Origin: Paenibacillus xylanexedens
GTDB taxonomy: Bacteria; Bacillota; Bacilli; Paenibacillales; Paenibacillaceae
Assembly (NCBI RefSeq): GCF_007680605.1
Contig: NZ_VEIO01000003.1
Coordinates: forward strand, 303,492-367,491
Reading direction: 5' to 3'
DNA: 64,000 bases
Shown: positions 51,067 through 59,787 of the stretch, piece by piece
Layout: every line of letters starts with the position of its first letter
Position numbering within the stretch: the first letter of the stretch is position 1
Made by a program: the position numbers and the translations under genes
Notes under the pieces: generated by a model
Databases searched by the model: none
What the model saw: only the letters and a program-made list of their open reading frames with translations
What the model was told of the DNA's origin: nothing

Positions 51067-53301
51067 ATGTCTTTATTCAATAGGTTCAGTATTCAAAAAC
51101 AATATGATCAAAAGGACTGTGGTGCAGCTTGTATAGCAACTATTTCGCGTCATCACGGTTTAAAAATCCCGCTTACTCGTATTAGAGAAATTGCAGGTAC
51201 TGATAAACAAGGCACTAATGCATTAGGTCTTATCAAGGCTGCAGAACAACTAGGTTTCTCAGCCAAAGCTGTTAAAGGGAACCCGGAAGCCTTCTTCAGT
51301 GACTTCCCACTGCCTTGCATTGCACATGTAGTTATCGATCAAAAACTTCTCCATTATGTAGTTATACATAAGATAACAAAGAAAAAAGTAATTATAGCCG
51401 ACCCAGCAAAAGGAATTGTAAAGTATAACCCCGAAGAATTTTTCAAGATTTGGACAGGTATCCTAATCTTTATGGTTCCAACCACACAGTTTCAGAAGAA
51501 AAATGAAACACAAGGTACCTTATCTCGTTTCTTCACCCTACTTCTCCCTCAGAAACGTATGTTATTGGGGATTTTTTTCGCGTCATTGTTATATACGGCC
51601 TTAGGCCTTTTAGGTGCATTTTATTTTAAATTCTTACTTGATTCGATTGTTCCTTACAGACTAGAGCAGACCCTACATTGGATTTCAATTGGTGTCATCG
51701 TCCTGACTTTACTACAGGTGTTGTTAAATGCATTTAGAAGCCACCTGTTACTGTACCTGAGCCAGAAGTTAGATATCTCATTAATCCTTGGATACTACTA
51801 TCACGTCTTGAGACTGCCTCTTTCCTTTTTCGAGACACGTAAAACAGGAGAAATCATCTCCCGACTTATGGACGCATCTAAAGTGAGGGAAGCTATATCC
51901 AGCGCTGCTCTAACCATAATGATTGATACTTTAATGGTCATAGCGGGTGGAATCATTTTATATTCACAAAACTCATTCCTTTTTGGAATAACAGCGATTT
52001 TGGTCCCACTTTACGCTCTGATTGTTTGGGGATTCCACCGTACATTCGAAAGACAAAATCGAGAGCAAATGGAGCAAAACGCTGCATTGACTTCATATAT
52101 TGTTGAATCTGTTAATGGTATTGAGACACTTAAAGCTTACCAAGCTGAGAGAGAAGCCAATCTAGAAACTGAGAGAAAGTTCGTTACATTGCTACGTACT
52201 CTCTTCAGTTTCGGATATTCTAACAATCTTCAATCTAATCTTAAGGGAGCTCTTCAAGGTGTTGGTGGGATTGCCATCCTGTGGATTGGTGCTAACGAGG
52301 TATTGAAAGGGCAATTAACCATCGGACAGCTCATTACGTTTAATGCTCTGCTCGCATACTTTCTAAATCCCATTTTAAATCTAATCAACTTGCAGTCCTC
52401 CCTACAGACCGCTATTGTTGCTGCAGATCGGCTAACTGAAATTATGGATCTGGAACCTGAGAAAAAGGAATCCGATGACCGCAATATCAGACCAACCACA
52501 CTGAAGGGCTCTATTAACTTTCAAGATGTTCATTTCCGCTATGGGACAAGACAATCAATTTTAAATGGCGTATCTCTGCATGTTAATCCAGGTGAAAAAG
52601 TCGCATTAGTAGGAGAAAGTGGATCTGGTAAGACCACCTTAGTCAAGTTATTACTCCGTTTCTACGAAGCAAAAAAGGGAGAACTTCTAATCTCAGAGAA
52701 CAACATAAAAGATATTTCTATTGAGTCACTTCGACAGAAAATAAGTTATATCCCGCAACAAACATTTTTCTTCAGTGGAACGATTAGAGATAATCTTGCC
52801 ATGGGAGCAACTTCCGAGATAGAAATGGATGAAATTATCGAAGCTACAAAACAAGCAAGTGCCCACGATTTTATCAATCAATTGCCTATGCGTTATCAGA
52901 CTAATCTTGAAGAGAATGCCTCTAATTTGTCAGGTGGACAGCGTCAGCGACTGGCTTTGGCACGAGCATTACTAACTAGACCAGACATACTCATCTTGGA
53001 TGAAGCCACCAGCAATTTGGATACAACAACCGAAAAAGCGGTATCTGATACGATTCATGGCTTAGAGGATATGACCATGATCATTATTGCTCACCGACTA
53101 AGCACGGTTATGCGCTGTGATCGCATTTTTGTCATGGACAAAGGTATCGTAGTCGAGTCTGGAACACATAGTCAGCTATTACAACTACGAGGTAGATATT
53201 ACGAGCTTTGGAAGGATCAGTTACCTGGATTAGATTCAGGAAGCCAACAAGAAGAAAATCGCGCTCTACCTAAATCGGGACACATGGGGGCGATGGTATG
53301 A
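51067..53301 (+). CDS. Peptidase-C39 ABC exporter/maturase of double-glycine peptides
   Basis: The 744-residue protein (PCAT type) has an N-terminal C39 protease (about 1-135: Cys18 in QKDCGAACIA, the His in LLHYVVIH, Asp in IADPAKG), a six-TM exporter domain (about 160-450) and an ATPase domain (Walker A GESGSGKT near 516-523, signature LSGGQRQR near 621, Walker B ILILDEA near 642). It should cut the leaders after Gly-Gly and export the peptides. CGGAGG precedes the ATG. It is divergent from the two peptide genes and overlaps the HlyD-type gene by 4 nt. Confidence 0.94.
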   Translation: MSLFNRFSIQKQYDQKDCGAACIATISRHHGLKIPLTRIREIAGTDKQGTNALGLIKAAEQLGFSAKAVKGNPEAFFSDFPLPCIAHVVIDQKLLHYVVIHKITKKKVIIADPAKGIVKYNPEEFFKIWTGILIFMVPTTQFQKKNETQGTLSRFFTLLLPQKRMLLGIFFASLLYTALGLLGAFYFKFLLDSIVPYRLEQTLHWISIGVIVLTLLQVLLNAFRSHLLLYLSQKLDISLILGYYYHVLRLPLSFFETRKTGEIISRLMDASKVREAISSAALTIMIDTLMVIAGGIILYSQNSFLFGITAILVPLYALIVWGFHRTFERQNREQMEQNAALTSYIVESVNGIETLKAYQAEREANLETERKFVTLLRTLFSFGYSNNLQSNLKGALQGVGGIAILWIGANEVLKGQLTIGQLITFNALLAYFLNPILNLINLQSSLQTAIVAADRLTEIMDLEPEKKESDDRNIRPTTLKGSINFQDVHFRYGTRQSILNGVSLHVNPGEKVALVGESGSGKTTLVKLLLRFYEAKKGELLISENNIKDISIESLRQKISYIPQQTFFFSGTIRDNLAMGATSEIEMDEIIEATKQASAHDFINQLPMRYQTNLEENASNLSGGQRQRLALARALLTRPDILILDEATSNLDTTTEKAVSDTIHGLEDMTMIIIAHRLSTVMRCDRIFVMDKGIVVESGTHSQLLQLRGRYYELWKDQLPGLDSGSQQEENRALPKSGHMGAMV

Positions 53302-54677
53302 GTTTTAAACTTCTAAACCTTGAAGAACTTAGAGACAGTAGAGAAATGTTGGAAAAAAGGTCACCTGCCTTTATTAGTTGGTTTCTGATATTGCTAACTG
53401 TCGTCCTCGCTATTGCTTTAATTTGGAGTTGGAAAGCTCAAATTGATATCGTTGTGAAAGCTTCTGGAGTGATTAAGCCCAATGAAAGAATATCCAAAAT
53501 CATAAATAAGGCTACAGGAAGCGTCTCAAAAATCTATGTCCAACAGGGACAGCAAGTTCATACTGGAGACAAACTCTTCTCCATACAAACTGGAACACTT
53601 AAAAGTGATCGAACCCGCTTACAAGAAGATTTAAAAGAGTCAGAGCAACGATTGACTGGCCTTGAACAACTCTCTGTAGCCCTATCTTCGGGTAATGAGG
53701 CAATAAAGCCCTACACAACGGCTGAAACCCTGTTGCGTCACAATAATTCATTACAGAATAAACTAGAATTAGATATTTTAAAGGTGATGGCTGATCTGGT
53801 CGAAACGGATAAAAAAATTGCTAACCAACGCCTCCTACTTAAAAGTCTTAACTATGGTAAAAACTACTTGGCCTCTGGTTCTCTAGAATATGAACGATAT
53901 GAAAACCATAGCTTGAAGGCTTCTCAAAATTCATTAGCTGAAGCACAAATCCAGGAAGATTATAAACGAGCTATCTTTAACGGTGATGAGCTAACCGCGG
54001 CAACGGCCAAAGAGAAGCTAAAGACAATCAAGTTGCAGATGGAAACCAATCAAAGTGAATTTAGATTCACAACTCAGTCAGAGTTGGAGGATGCATTACA
54101 GCAGAAAGAAACGTTAAAAAAACAAAAATCGGACTTGTACGTTCAGTTGCAAGGTAGTATTGAAGAGTTAAAACAACAACAAAAGGAACTTAATAGCCGA
54201 ATTAACACCATTAGTTCTAGTCTGAATAATTACACAGCAACTGCACCGACTTCAGGCGTCATCAACATCATCAATGAGATCGGTGAGGGACAGCTTATTC
54301 AGGAAGGATTACAAGTATTAGATATAGTTCCAATTAAAAATACGATATACTCTGTTCAAATTGCTATGAATCAACAGGATGTAGGCCGTATTCACGAGGG
54401 AGACACTGTCCGCTTTCATTTTGCAGCCTTTCCTCGAGAAGAATATGGTTCGGTGCTTGGGAAAGTAGCATCTATTAGTAGCGATGCCTTAATAAATCCG
54501 CAGAATGGCTCGAGTTACTATATGGTTGATGCTAATCTCGAATCCATCGTATTGAAAAATATTCTTGGTCAATCTAAGCATATTAAATCAGGAATGCAAG
54601 CCGAGGCGTACATTATTACGGAGCAAAAATCAGCCTTGAAATGGCTATTAGAGAAAATGGATTTTTGGACAAAATAA
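53298..54677 (+). CDS. HlyD-family accessory protein for bacteriocin export
   Basis: The 459-residue protein has one N-terminal TM helix (about 28-47), a lipoyl-like half (SGVIKPNERISKIINKATGS; VQQGQQVHTGDKLFSI), a long coiled coil (about 95-315) and a closing beta domain (TAPTSGVINIINEIGEGQLI; GDTVRFHFAAFP). This is the LcnD/ComB/MesE type that supports bacteriocin exporters in Gram-positive bacteria. Its ATG overlaps the exporter stop (ATGA). A terminator follows at once. Confidence 0.9.
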   Translation: MSFKLLNLEELRDSREMLEKRSPAFISWFLILLTVVLAIALIWSWKAQIDIVVKASGVIKPNERISKIINKATGSVSKIYVQQGQQVHTGDKLFSIQTGTLKSDRTRLQEDLKESEQRLTGLEQLSVALSSGNEAIKPYTTAETLLRHNNSLQNKLELDILKVMADLVETDKKIANQRLLLKSLNYGKNYLASGSLEYERYENHSLKASQNSLAEAQIQEDYKRAIFNGDELTAATAKEKLKTIKLQMETNQSEFRFTTQSELEDALQQKETLKKQKSDLYVQLQGSIEELKQQQKELNSRINTISSSLNNYTATAPTSGVINIINEIGEGQLIQEGLQVLDIVPIKNTIYSVQIAMNQQDVGRIHEGDTVRFHFAAFPREEYGSVLGKVASISSDALINPQNGSSYYMVDANLESIVLKNILGQSKHIKSGMQAEAYIITEQKSALKWLLEKMDFWTK

Positions 54678-54683
54678 AAAACG

Positions 54684-54720
54684 GAGTCGTACATGTTAAG
54701 TACGACTCTGTTTTATTTTT
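54684..54720 (+). terminator. Terminator of the exporter operon
   Basis: GAGTCGTAC (54684-54692) pairs with GTACGACTC (54700-54708), followed by TGTTTTATTTTT. Confidence 0.85.
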
Positions 54721-54788
54721 AATAGTAAGAACTATGAAGATACATCAATAAGATATCTCCAGTTATTAGCTTCATTTCTCTAACTCCA

Positions 54789-54965
54789 TTAGAAAAACTT
54801 ATCAAGTATATCACCTAATTTGTACCCTAATCCATAAGATTCATTGGCAAGAGTAACCATGCTTTTTAGGAGAAAGTTAGATGTATTAAAAATAATAATT
54901 CCTAAAACAGGTATAATTACAGGTAACATCGATTTTCCATACCAATGCCAGTTTTTATTCCTCAA
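54789..54965 (-). CDS. Small one-TM protein, paralogue B (58 aa)
   Basis: A short ORF homologous to 49135-49311. Shared positions include WYGK/RYGK, LPVIIP, IIFNT, LLK, VTL, ESY, LGYKLG and the final acidic-hydrophobic tail. TTG 54965 is the start, with AAAGGATG about 10 bases upstream; it has no other plausible start, so the TTG is supported by the paralogue. One TM helix. Located at the opposite edge of the island, convergent with the exporter operon. Function unknown; candidate immunity protein or peptide of a second small system. Confidence 0.68.
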   Translation of the reverse strand: MRNKNWHWYGKSMLPVIIPVLGIIIFNTSNFLLKSMVTLANESYGLGYKLGDILDKFF

Positions 54966-55014
54966 GAAGAGGACATCCTTTCACAAAAAAATGGGTGAAT
55001 TGAGAAAACAATTA

Positions 55015-56187
55015 TTAACGCTCCACTACTGGATATCGCACTGTATACTCAGCACCCTCTATCCATTTTCCGGCAGTGAAGTCACGACCCTTCACAACCA
55101 CCCGATCCTTGTAAATCTCCACATGCAGTCCTTCGCTACCCTCCAAATGCTCGTCCTCATCCGTCCATAGATAGGCAACAGAAGAAGCATTAAACATGGT
55201 TGGCATCTGGCCTACACCATCGTACATCGTATGCGGTGCTTGCAGCTGCCAATGCGTATGTCCCGAGAACAAAATCGCTTGTGGATACTTGGCAAGCACG
55301 GCTTTTAATTCCGCATCTTGATTCACGCCATACCAGCCTTGTGCCTGAAGCGATCCCGCAACGGTGTCCATCAGCGGCTGATGGATAAAGATAAAAATTG
55401 GACGATCTGGCGCAGCCTGTTCAGCCAGCTTCGCATCCAGCCATTCCAGTTGTTGAGACGACATCTCACAGTCCTTCGGGTGCGGTTGTTCCGTGCCGAG
55501 AAAGATATAATGATACCCATCGATCCAATGATCGTGATAACTTCCCTTCATGCCTGTTGCCGCTTCAAAATCGTTCAACCGTCGATGCCATAATCCCCCT
55601 ACAGTTATTGTTTCAGCGTTGGTTCTAGCAGAAATTTCTGCCTGAACTTCTCCACGTACACTTCCTTCTTTATTTCCACCCTCACTGTCATACACATGGC
55701 TACCTACACTGCCTTCTGAACTCCCCACTTCTCCTTCATACCCAGCCTGCCCAGACAACATAAACTGGTTGCCAGCAAGCTTCTGAATCAGCGCCGCTGA
55801 CTCCTCCGCTGTCTGCTTCACCGGATGCTCTAACTCGGCATCTTGCTCCAGCAGTTCAGCAACATGCTCTTCGGTCATCCCAAGTAGTACCAATGGCTGC
55901 TTCTGCCAGATGACTGCACCAATATCATGATTACCTACTGTGAAACGCATCTCCGGCAACTTCTCCGCATATTGCCCCCAGATTCGTTGCCATTCCCGAT
56001 ACTCGCTCGGCAACCCGCGGTCGGTTACATCACCCACATGCATAATTCCACTGCTTCCATAGCTGAAAGAGGCAATATCCGCGAACGCCTGCTCCAGATG
56101 CCGGTTATGAATATGATCTGCCTCGTCCCGTACATGTGTGTCCGTGATCACCTGGAAGGTAGCCAGTGGTTGCTCGGTAGTACTCAT
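55015..56187 (-). CDS. Metallophosphoesterase family protein
   Basis: The 390-residue calcineurin-like enzyme has the metal motifs DTH near 16-18, GDVTDRG near 52-58, GNHD near 85-88, FIHQP near 272-276 and GHTHW near 313-317. A low-complexity insert (about 147-187, rich in Gly, Ser, Glu) separates the halves and is unusual. No signal peptide is seen. The ATG overlaps the SMR stop (TAATG), so it is the third gene of a coupled unit. The phosphoester substrate is unknown. It begins the higher-GC region after the island. Confidence 0.87.
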   Translation of the reverse strand: MSTTEQPLATFQVITDTHVRDEADHIHNRHLEQAFADIASFSYGSSGIMHVGDVTDRGLPSEYREWQRIWGQYAEKLPEMRFTVGNHDIGAVIWQKQPLVLLGMTEEHVAELLEQDAELEHPVKQTAEESAALIQKLAGNQFMLSGQAGYEGEVGSSEGSVGSHVYDSEGGNKEGSVRGEVQAEISARTNAETITVGGLWHRRLNDFEAATGMKGSYHDHWIDGYHYIFLGTEQPHPKDCEMSSQQLEWLDAKLAEQAAPDRPIFIFIHQPLMDTVAGSLQAQGWYGVNQDAELKAVLAKYPQAILFSGHTHWQLQAPHTMYDGVGQMPTMFNASSVAYLWTDEDEHLEGSEGLHVEIYKDRVVVKGRDFTAGKWIEGAEYTVRYPVVER

Positions 56188-56525
56188 TACGAATCACTCC
56201 ATTTCAGTCCTATAATGCCTATCAAAATAAAACCAATCCATACCATCGACGTCAGTCGCAATCGTTCACCAAAGAAATAATGCCCCACCACGCCAATCAT
56301 AGTGATGCCCACTCCTGACCAGATCGCGTAGGCCACAGCCAGCGGCATATACTTTACGGCATAATTCAGAAAGGTGAAGCTTGCGGCGTAACAAACAAAC
56401 ATCATTACGGAAGGCCATAATCTGGAAAATCCATCCGACACTTTAAGTAATATCGTGGCACTCAGCTCCAGACCAATAGCAAGTGCCAGCAACACCCAGC
56501 CCAGATAAGCCTGACTATTCGTCAT
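56187..56525 (-). CDS. Small multidrug resistance (SMR) family transporter
   Basis: The 112-residue protein has four TM segments. The conserved membrane Glu lies in AIGLELSATILLK (Glu20), and AYAIWSGVGI near 66-75 is the family signature. SMR members export quaternary ammonium compounds or guanidinium as dimers. It overlaps the HAD gene by 4 nt upstream and the phosphoesterase downstream. The N-terminal GWVLLALAIGLE fits the EmrE/QacC branch rather than a subunit of a pair. Confidence 0.92.
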   Translation of the reverse strand: MTNSQAYLGWVLLALAIGLELSATILLKVSDGFSRLWPSVMMFVCYAASFTFLNYAVKYMPLAVAYAIWSGVGITMIGVVGHYFFGERLRLTSMVWIGFILIGIIGLKWSDS

Positions 56526-57307
56526 CGGCCTACCCCACCGGAGAGCAATTCATGGAACGTCTGGATGGTGCGATCCGCCAGTTGTATTTTCCCAGGCTCA
56601 CCAATGCCAATCTTGTAGCCTGCTCCGGCCGCTCTCGCCATCTCCATATCTCCGTCCGTGTCCCCAATCACCATGACCTGCTGCGCCTGTACACTGAGTC
56701 GCTCACAAGCAAGTAGCAACATATCGGGGAACGGTTTACCGCGGTCCACCAAATCTGTGCCAATGACGATGTCAAAGTAATCATCCAGCCCCATCCATTG
56801 TAGATGTTTGACTGCACTTGCGGTCTCATCGGCTGTCACGACGCCCAGTTTCAACCCCTGACTCCGTGACTGCTCCAAAAACTCTCTCACACCGGGTAGC
56901 GGGTATGCTGGGCGATGTACTTCCATCGCTTCCTCCGCCTGTGCGAGACATGCCCGAACGATCATTTTGGCCTCTGCCCAGCTGAGGTCTGCACGATATC
57001 CATGCCACGTCAGCACGGCATATACTTCATCCATCGTACCCATGGCGAGCGGGCCCCGGACATCATAACCGTTCATACGTCCTTGTTCATCGTGAAACGT
57101 GCCCCAGATCTTTGGAAGATCGGCATCATCCATCTCTAGACCACGAATAACCAGTTGTTCTCTGAAATCATTCAGCACACAATCTGTCCAGAACCCCCAC
57201 ATGCCTGTAAAATCAAGCAACGTCCCATCCTTATCAAACAGAATGGCTTGAGCCTGCGTCTGTAAACGGTCGTCTACATATATCTCATGTACATTATTCT
57301 CTTGCAT
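56522..57307 (-). CDS. HAD-family hydrolase (phosphoglycolate phosphatase-like)
   Basis: The 261-residue protein carries HAD motif I FDKDGTLLDF near 24-33 (the two Asp are nucleophile and acid/base), motif II VVTADE, motif III lysine in DRGKPFPDM and motif IV GDTDGDMEMA. An alpha-helical cap lies between I and II, as in Gph/PPase-type phosphatases. AAGGAG precedes the ATG. It is first in the coupled HAD-SMR-phosphoesterase unit; why a phosphatase, a pump and a phosphoesterase are joined is not clear. Confidence 0.9.
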   Translation of the reverse strand: MQENNVHEIYVDDRLQTQAQAILFDKDGTLLDFTGMWGFWTDCVLNDFREQLVIRGLEMDDADLPKIWGTFHDEQGRMNGYDVRGPLAMGTMDEVYAVLTWHGYRADLSWAEAKMIVRACLAQAEEAMEVHRPAYPLPGVREFLEQSRSQGLKLGVVTADETASAVKHLQWMGLDDYFDIVIGTDLVDRGKPFPDMLLLACERLSVQAQQVMVIGDTDGDMEMARAAGAGYKIGIGEPGKIQLADRTIQTFHELLSGGVGR

Positions 57308-57343
57308 GGACTAAACTCCTTGTCTGTGATCGTAATGAATGGA

Positions 57344-57370
57344 AAGGGCGGTACGTGGTGTACCGCCCTT
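57344..57370. terminator. Terminator of the second sugar ABC operon
   Basis: Perfect 11-bp stem AAGGGCGGTAC/GTACCGCCCTT (57344-57354 with 57360-57370). It lies 84 bp beyond the binding-protein stop. T tract is weak. Confidence 0.6.
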
Positions 57371-57453
57371 ATGTTTAAGGCTTCAATGTCTATACATGAG
57401 AGAAGATGAAAAGGAATACACTGCAAAACGGATCAAACCTCACGCGTCCTCCG

Positions 57454-58830
57454 TTATTTTGCAATGCGATCCAGTTCTTTCTGCGCTTTTTCTTTGGCTT
57501 CCTTCAGCGCCTGCTCTGCAGGAACATTGTTGATCTGCACTTTATCCGCTGCTTCCTTCAGGGCATCGTTAATTTTCCCGCCTGTTGGATCACGGAATGG
57601 AGCTGAAGCATGCGCTGCTTGCTGCAATGGTACGGTAATCTGTGGATGCTCTTCGCTGAATTTCTTGAATTCCGGATCTTGCTGTGCAGATTGACGCACG
57701 GCAATGTAACCTGTGTTCATCGACCACGAAGCGGTGTTCTCGGTTTTGGAGAAATACGTCAGCCATTTGTACGCTGCCTGTTGCTGCTCCGGACTAGCCG
57801 CTGCCGGAATACCTGCAAGGATTGCACTCGCTACCGGTTTGCCTTCGCCAATGCCTTCCCAGCCTGGCTGTTGCATGGCCGCTACGATATTAAAATCCAG
57901 ATCACCTTGGTCACCACTTGAACCGGTGTATCCAGCCGCTTTATTTTTCATCACATCGTCAATCGTTTTGTACCAATACTCCCAGCCTTGACCGCCATAC
58001 TGAATGCCCATGATTTTGTCTTCGTTGATCCATTTACGGAACAGTTCCCATGTCTGAACCCATTCAGGGGAGTCGATCATTACCGTTTTACCGTCATCAC
58101 TCAGAATTTTACCGCCTTTGCCCATAACAGCATCGATCATGTTATCTCTGCCCCACATCGGCTCCCAGCCATAGAAAGTGGTTTTGCCATTTTCCTTTTT
58201 GGACATCTTCGCGGCAGCCTCGCCAAACTTCTCCCATGTCGTCAGGCTTGCCGGGTCAATTCCGTTCTCTTTGAACGTATCCATACGGTAGTACATAATT
58301 TGAGTCGTACCATACATCGGTAAAAAGAAATGCTTGCCATCTACATTCCCTTGTTCCAGGAACGTTGGAATAAAATCGTCTTTTTTGAATTCCGGATCAG
58401 CCGCGATCATCTCATCCATAGATGCATAGTAACCTTTGCGGGCCCAGTCAATATTGGCACTAAGAACGGCAGCAGGTACTTTCTTGGACGCAATGGCCGC
58501 TTGAAGCTTCTGCTCAGTCTCGGTGTAGTCCGCTTGTACAATGCCCTTCACAACCACTTCGTTCTGCGAGGCGTTGAAGGCATCGATTTTCTTCTTCATA
58601 TTCTCTCCTAGGTTACCGCCCAGACCATACCAGAACTCAATCTCCACGGGCGCTTTAGCCTGTGTATCCGTGCCGCCGCTAGCAGCAGCCGTTGAATTCG
58701 ATTCTGCCGGGGCTTGTGTTCCGCAAGCGGTTATTAAAGCGAAGCTTGTAGCGAGTACCAGCGACATGCCACCTTTCCAGCTCAGCTTCAGTTTCTTTTT
58801 CAAAGTCATGCCTGACTTGCTCCAATTCAT
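57454..58830 (-). CDS. Sugar ABC transporter solute-binding lipoprotein
   Basis: The 458-residue family 1 binding protein has a long N-region signal and lipobox LITAC (Cys36), then the UgpB/MalE-like start VEIEFWYGLGGNLGENMKKK and ALKEAADKVQI near the end. AGGAGG precedes the ATG. Two permease genes lie directly upstream on the same strand. The fold suggests glycerol-3-phosphate or oligosaccharide uptake (UgpB-like), but the ligand is not determined. No ATPase gene accompanies it. Confidence 0.92.
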   Translation of the reverse strand: MNWSKSGMTLKKKLKLSWKGGMSLVLATSFALITACGTQAPAESNSTAAASGGTDTQAKAPVEIEFWYGLGGNLGENMKKKIDAFNASQNEVVVKGIVQADYTETEQKLQAAIASKKVPAAVLSANIDWARKGYYASMDEMIAADPEFKKDDFIPTFLEQGNVDGKHFFLPMYGTTQIMYYRMDTFKENGIDPASLTTWEKFGEAAAKMSKKENGKTTFYGWEPMWGRDNMIDAVMGKGGKILSDDGKTVMIDSPEWVQTWELFRKWINEDKIMGIQYGGQGWEYWYKTIDDVMKNKAAGYTGSSGDQGDLDFNIVAAMQQPGWEGIGEGKPVASAILAGIPAAASPEQQQAAYKWLTYFSKTENTASWSMNTGYIAVRQSAQQDPEFKKFSEEHPQITVPLQQAAHASAPFRDPTGGKINDALKEAADKVQINNVPAEQALKEAKEKAQKELDRIAK

Positions 58831-58881
58831 TGTTGTTCCTCCTGTTTTTGGGTGATTTTATTAGGCAAAAGGTGAAACATA

Positions 58882-59787
58882 TCAATTCTTGTTTACGCCA
58901 GCCGTCATGTTCACACTCTGCATGATCGTTTTCTGGGTGAACACGAAAAGAATAAGTAAAGGTGCGATGGTAAACGCACTTGCAGCCATAATCTGCGGCC
59001 AAGCCAGTCCATAGGCACCGCCTTCCACGAAGAAACTTCGCAACCCGGCAGATACCAGCTGCAGGTCTGGGTCTTTGGTGATGAGCATCGGCCAGAAATA
59101 GTTGTTGTACTGCTCGATGAATGTAATCAGCACCATCACGGCGAAGCTGGAGCGAACGAGCGGTGCAATAATCGTCCAGAGAATGCGGAAATGCGATGCT
59201 CCATCCAACTGTCCGGCTTCCACGAGTTCATGAGACACCTGCATAAAGGCCTGACGAATCAGGAAAATAGAGAACACACTGACACAGTTGGATACGATCA
59301 GACCTGTGTAGGAATCCAGCAGATTCAGCTCGCTTAACACCAAGTAACCTGGCAGATATACGGCTGTGCTTGGAATCATGTAACCCACCAGAATGATGCC
59401 GGTTAACGTGCCCTTAAGGCGGAATTTCATATGAGTCAAGGCATATGCCATCATGCTGGAGTTCACAATCTGGAGTAGACAGATCGCTATGGCGACCCCG
59501 GTGCTGTTCAGCATGTACCGTGCAAACGGTGCGGCGTTCCAGGCATCCACGTAGTTCTGCCACAGAAATGTCTCTGGCCAGAAGGTCGGCGGGAACTGCC
59601 AGATTTCATCATTTGTTTTGAATCCGCTGATCACCATCCAATAGAACGGAAAAGCAGTGCCTAGTGCAATAATAGCAAGCGCCAGATAGCGAAGGATGGC
59701 ACTGATTTTTACTTTTTTACGGGATGCCTTATGCATCTCTCTGGGCTTCATTTGGCTTGTTTTACTTTTGGGCATGGTCATTGTCAT
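58882..59787 (-). CDS. Carbohydrate ABC transporter permease (UgpE/MalG-like)
   Basis: The 301-residue membrane protein has a basic N-terminus, about six TM segments and the EAA loop EAGQLDGASHFRILWTIIAP near 194-213. Its ATG overlaps the stop of the upstream permease by one base (TAATG), indicating coupling. It forms the channel with the 59787 permease. The N-terminal tail (MTMTMPKSKTSQMKP) is longer than in most relatives. Confidence 0.92.
   Translation of the reverse strand: MTMTMPKSKTSQMKPREMHKASRKKVKISAILRYLALAIIALGTAFPFYWMVISGFKTNDEIWQFPPTFWPETFLWQNYVDAWNAAPFARYMLNSTGVAIAICLLQIVNSSMMAYALTHMKFRLKGTLTGIILVGYMIPSTAVYLPGYLVLSELNLLDSYTGLIVSNCVSVFSIFLIRQAFMQVSHELVEAGQLDGASHFRILWTIIAPLVRSSFAVMVLITFIEQYNNYFWPMLITKDPDLQLVSAGLRSFFVEGGAYGLAWPQIMAASAFTIAPLLILFVFTQKTIMQSVNMTAGVNKN

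Noticed and set aside
47400..55000. Insertion sequence, integrase or attachment sites for the AT-rich island
   Set aside because: Composition suggests transfer, but I found no transposase, integrase, tRNA gene or flanking direct repeat. The mobile origin is not demonstrated.
54844..55170. 108-codon plus-strand ORF at the island edge
   Set aside because: It is antisense to the 58-residue paralogue B and to the phosphoesterase end, and lacks a ribosome site and family resemblance.
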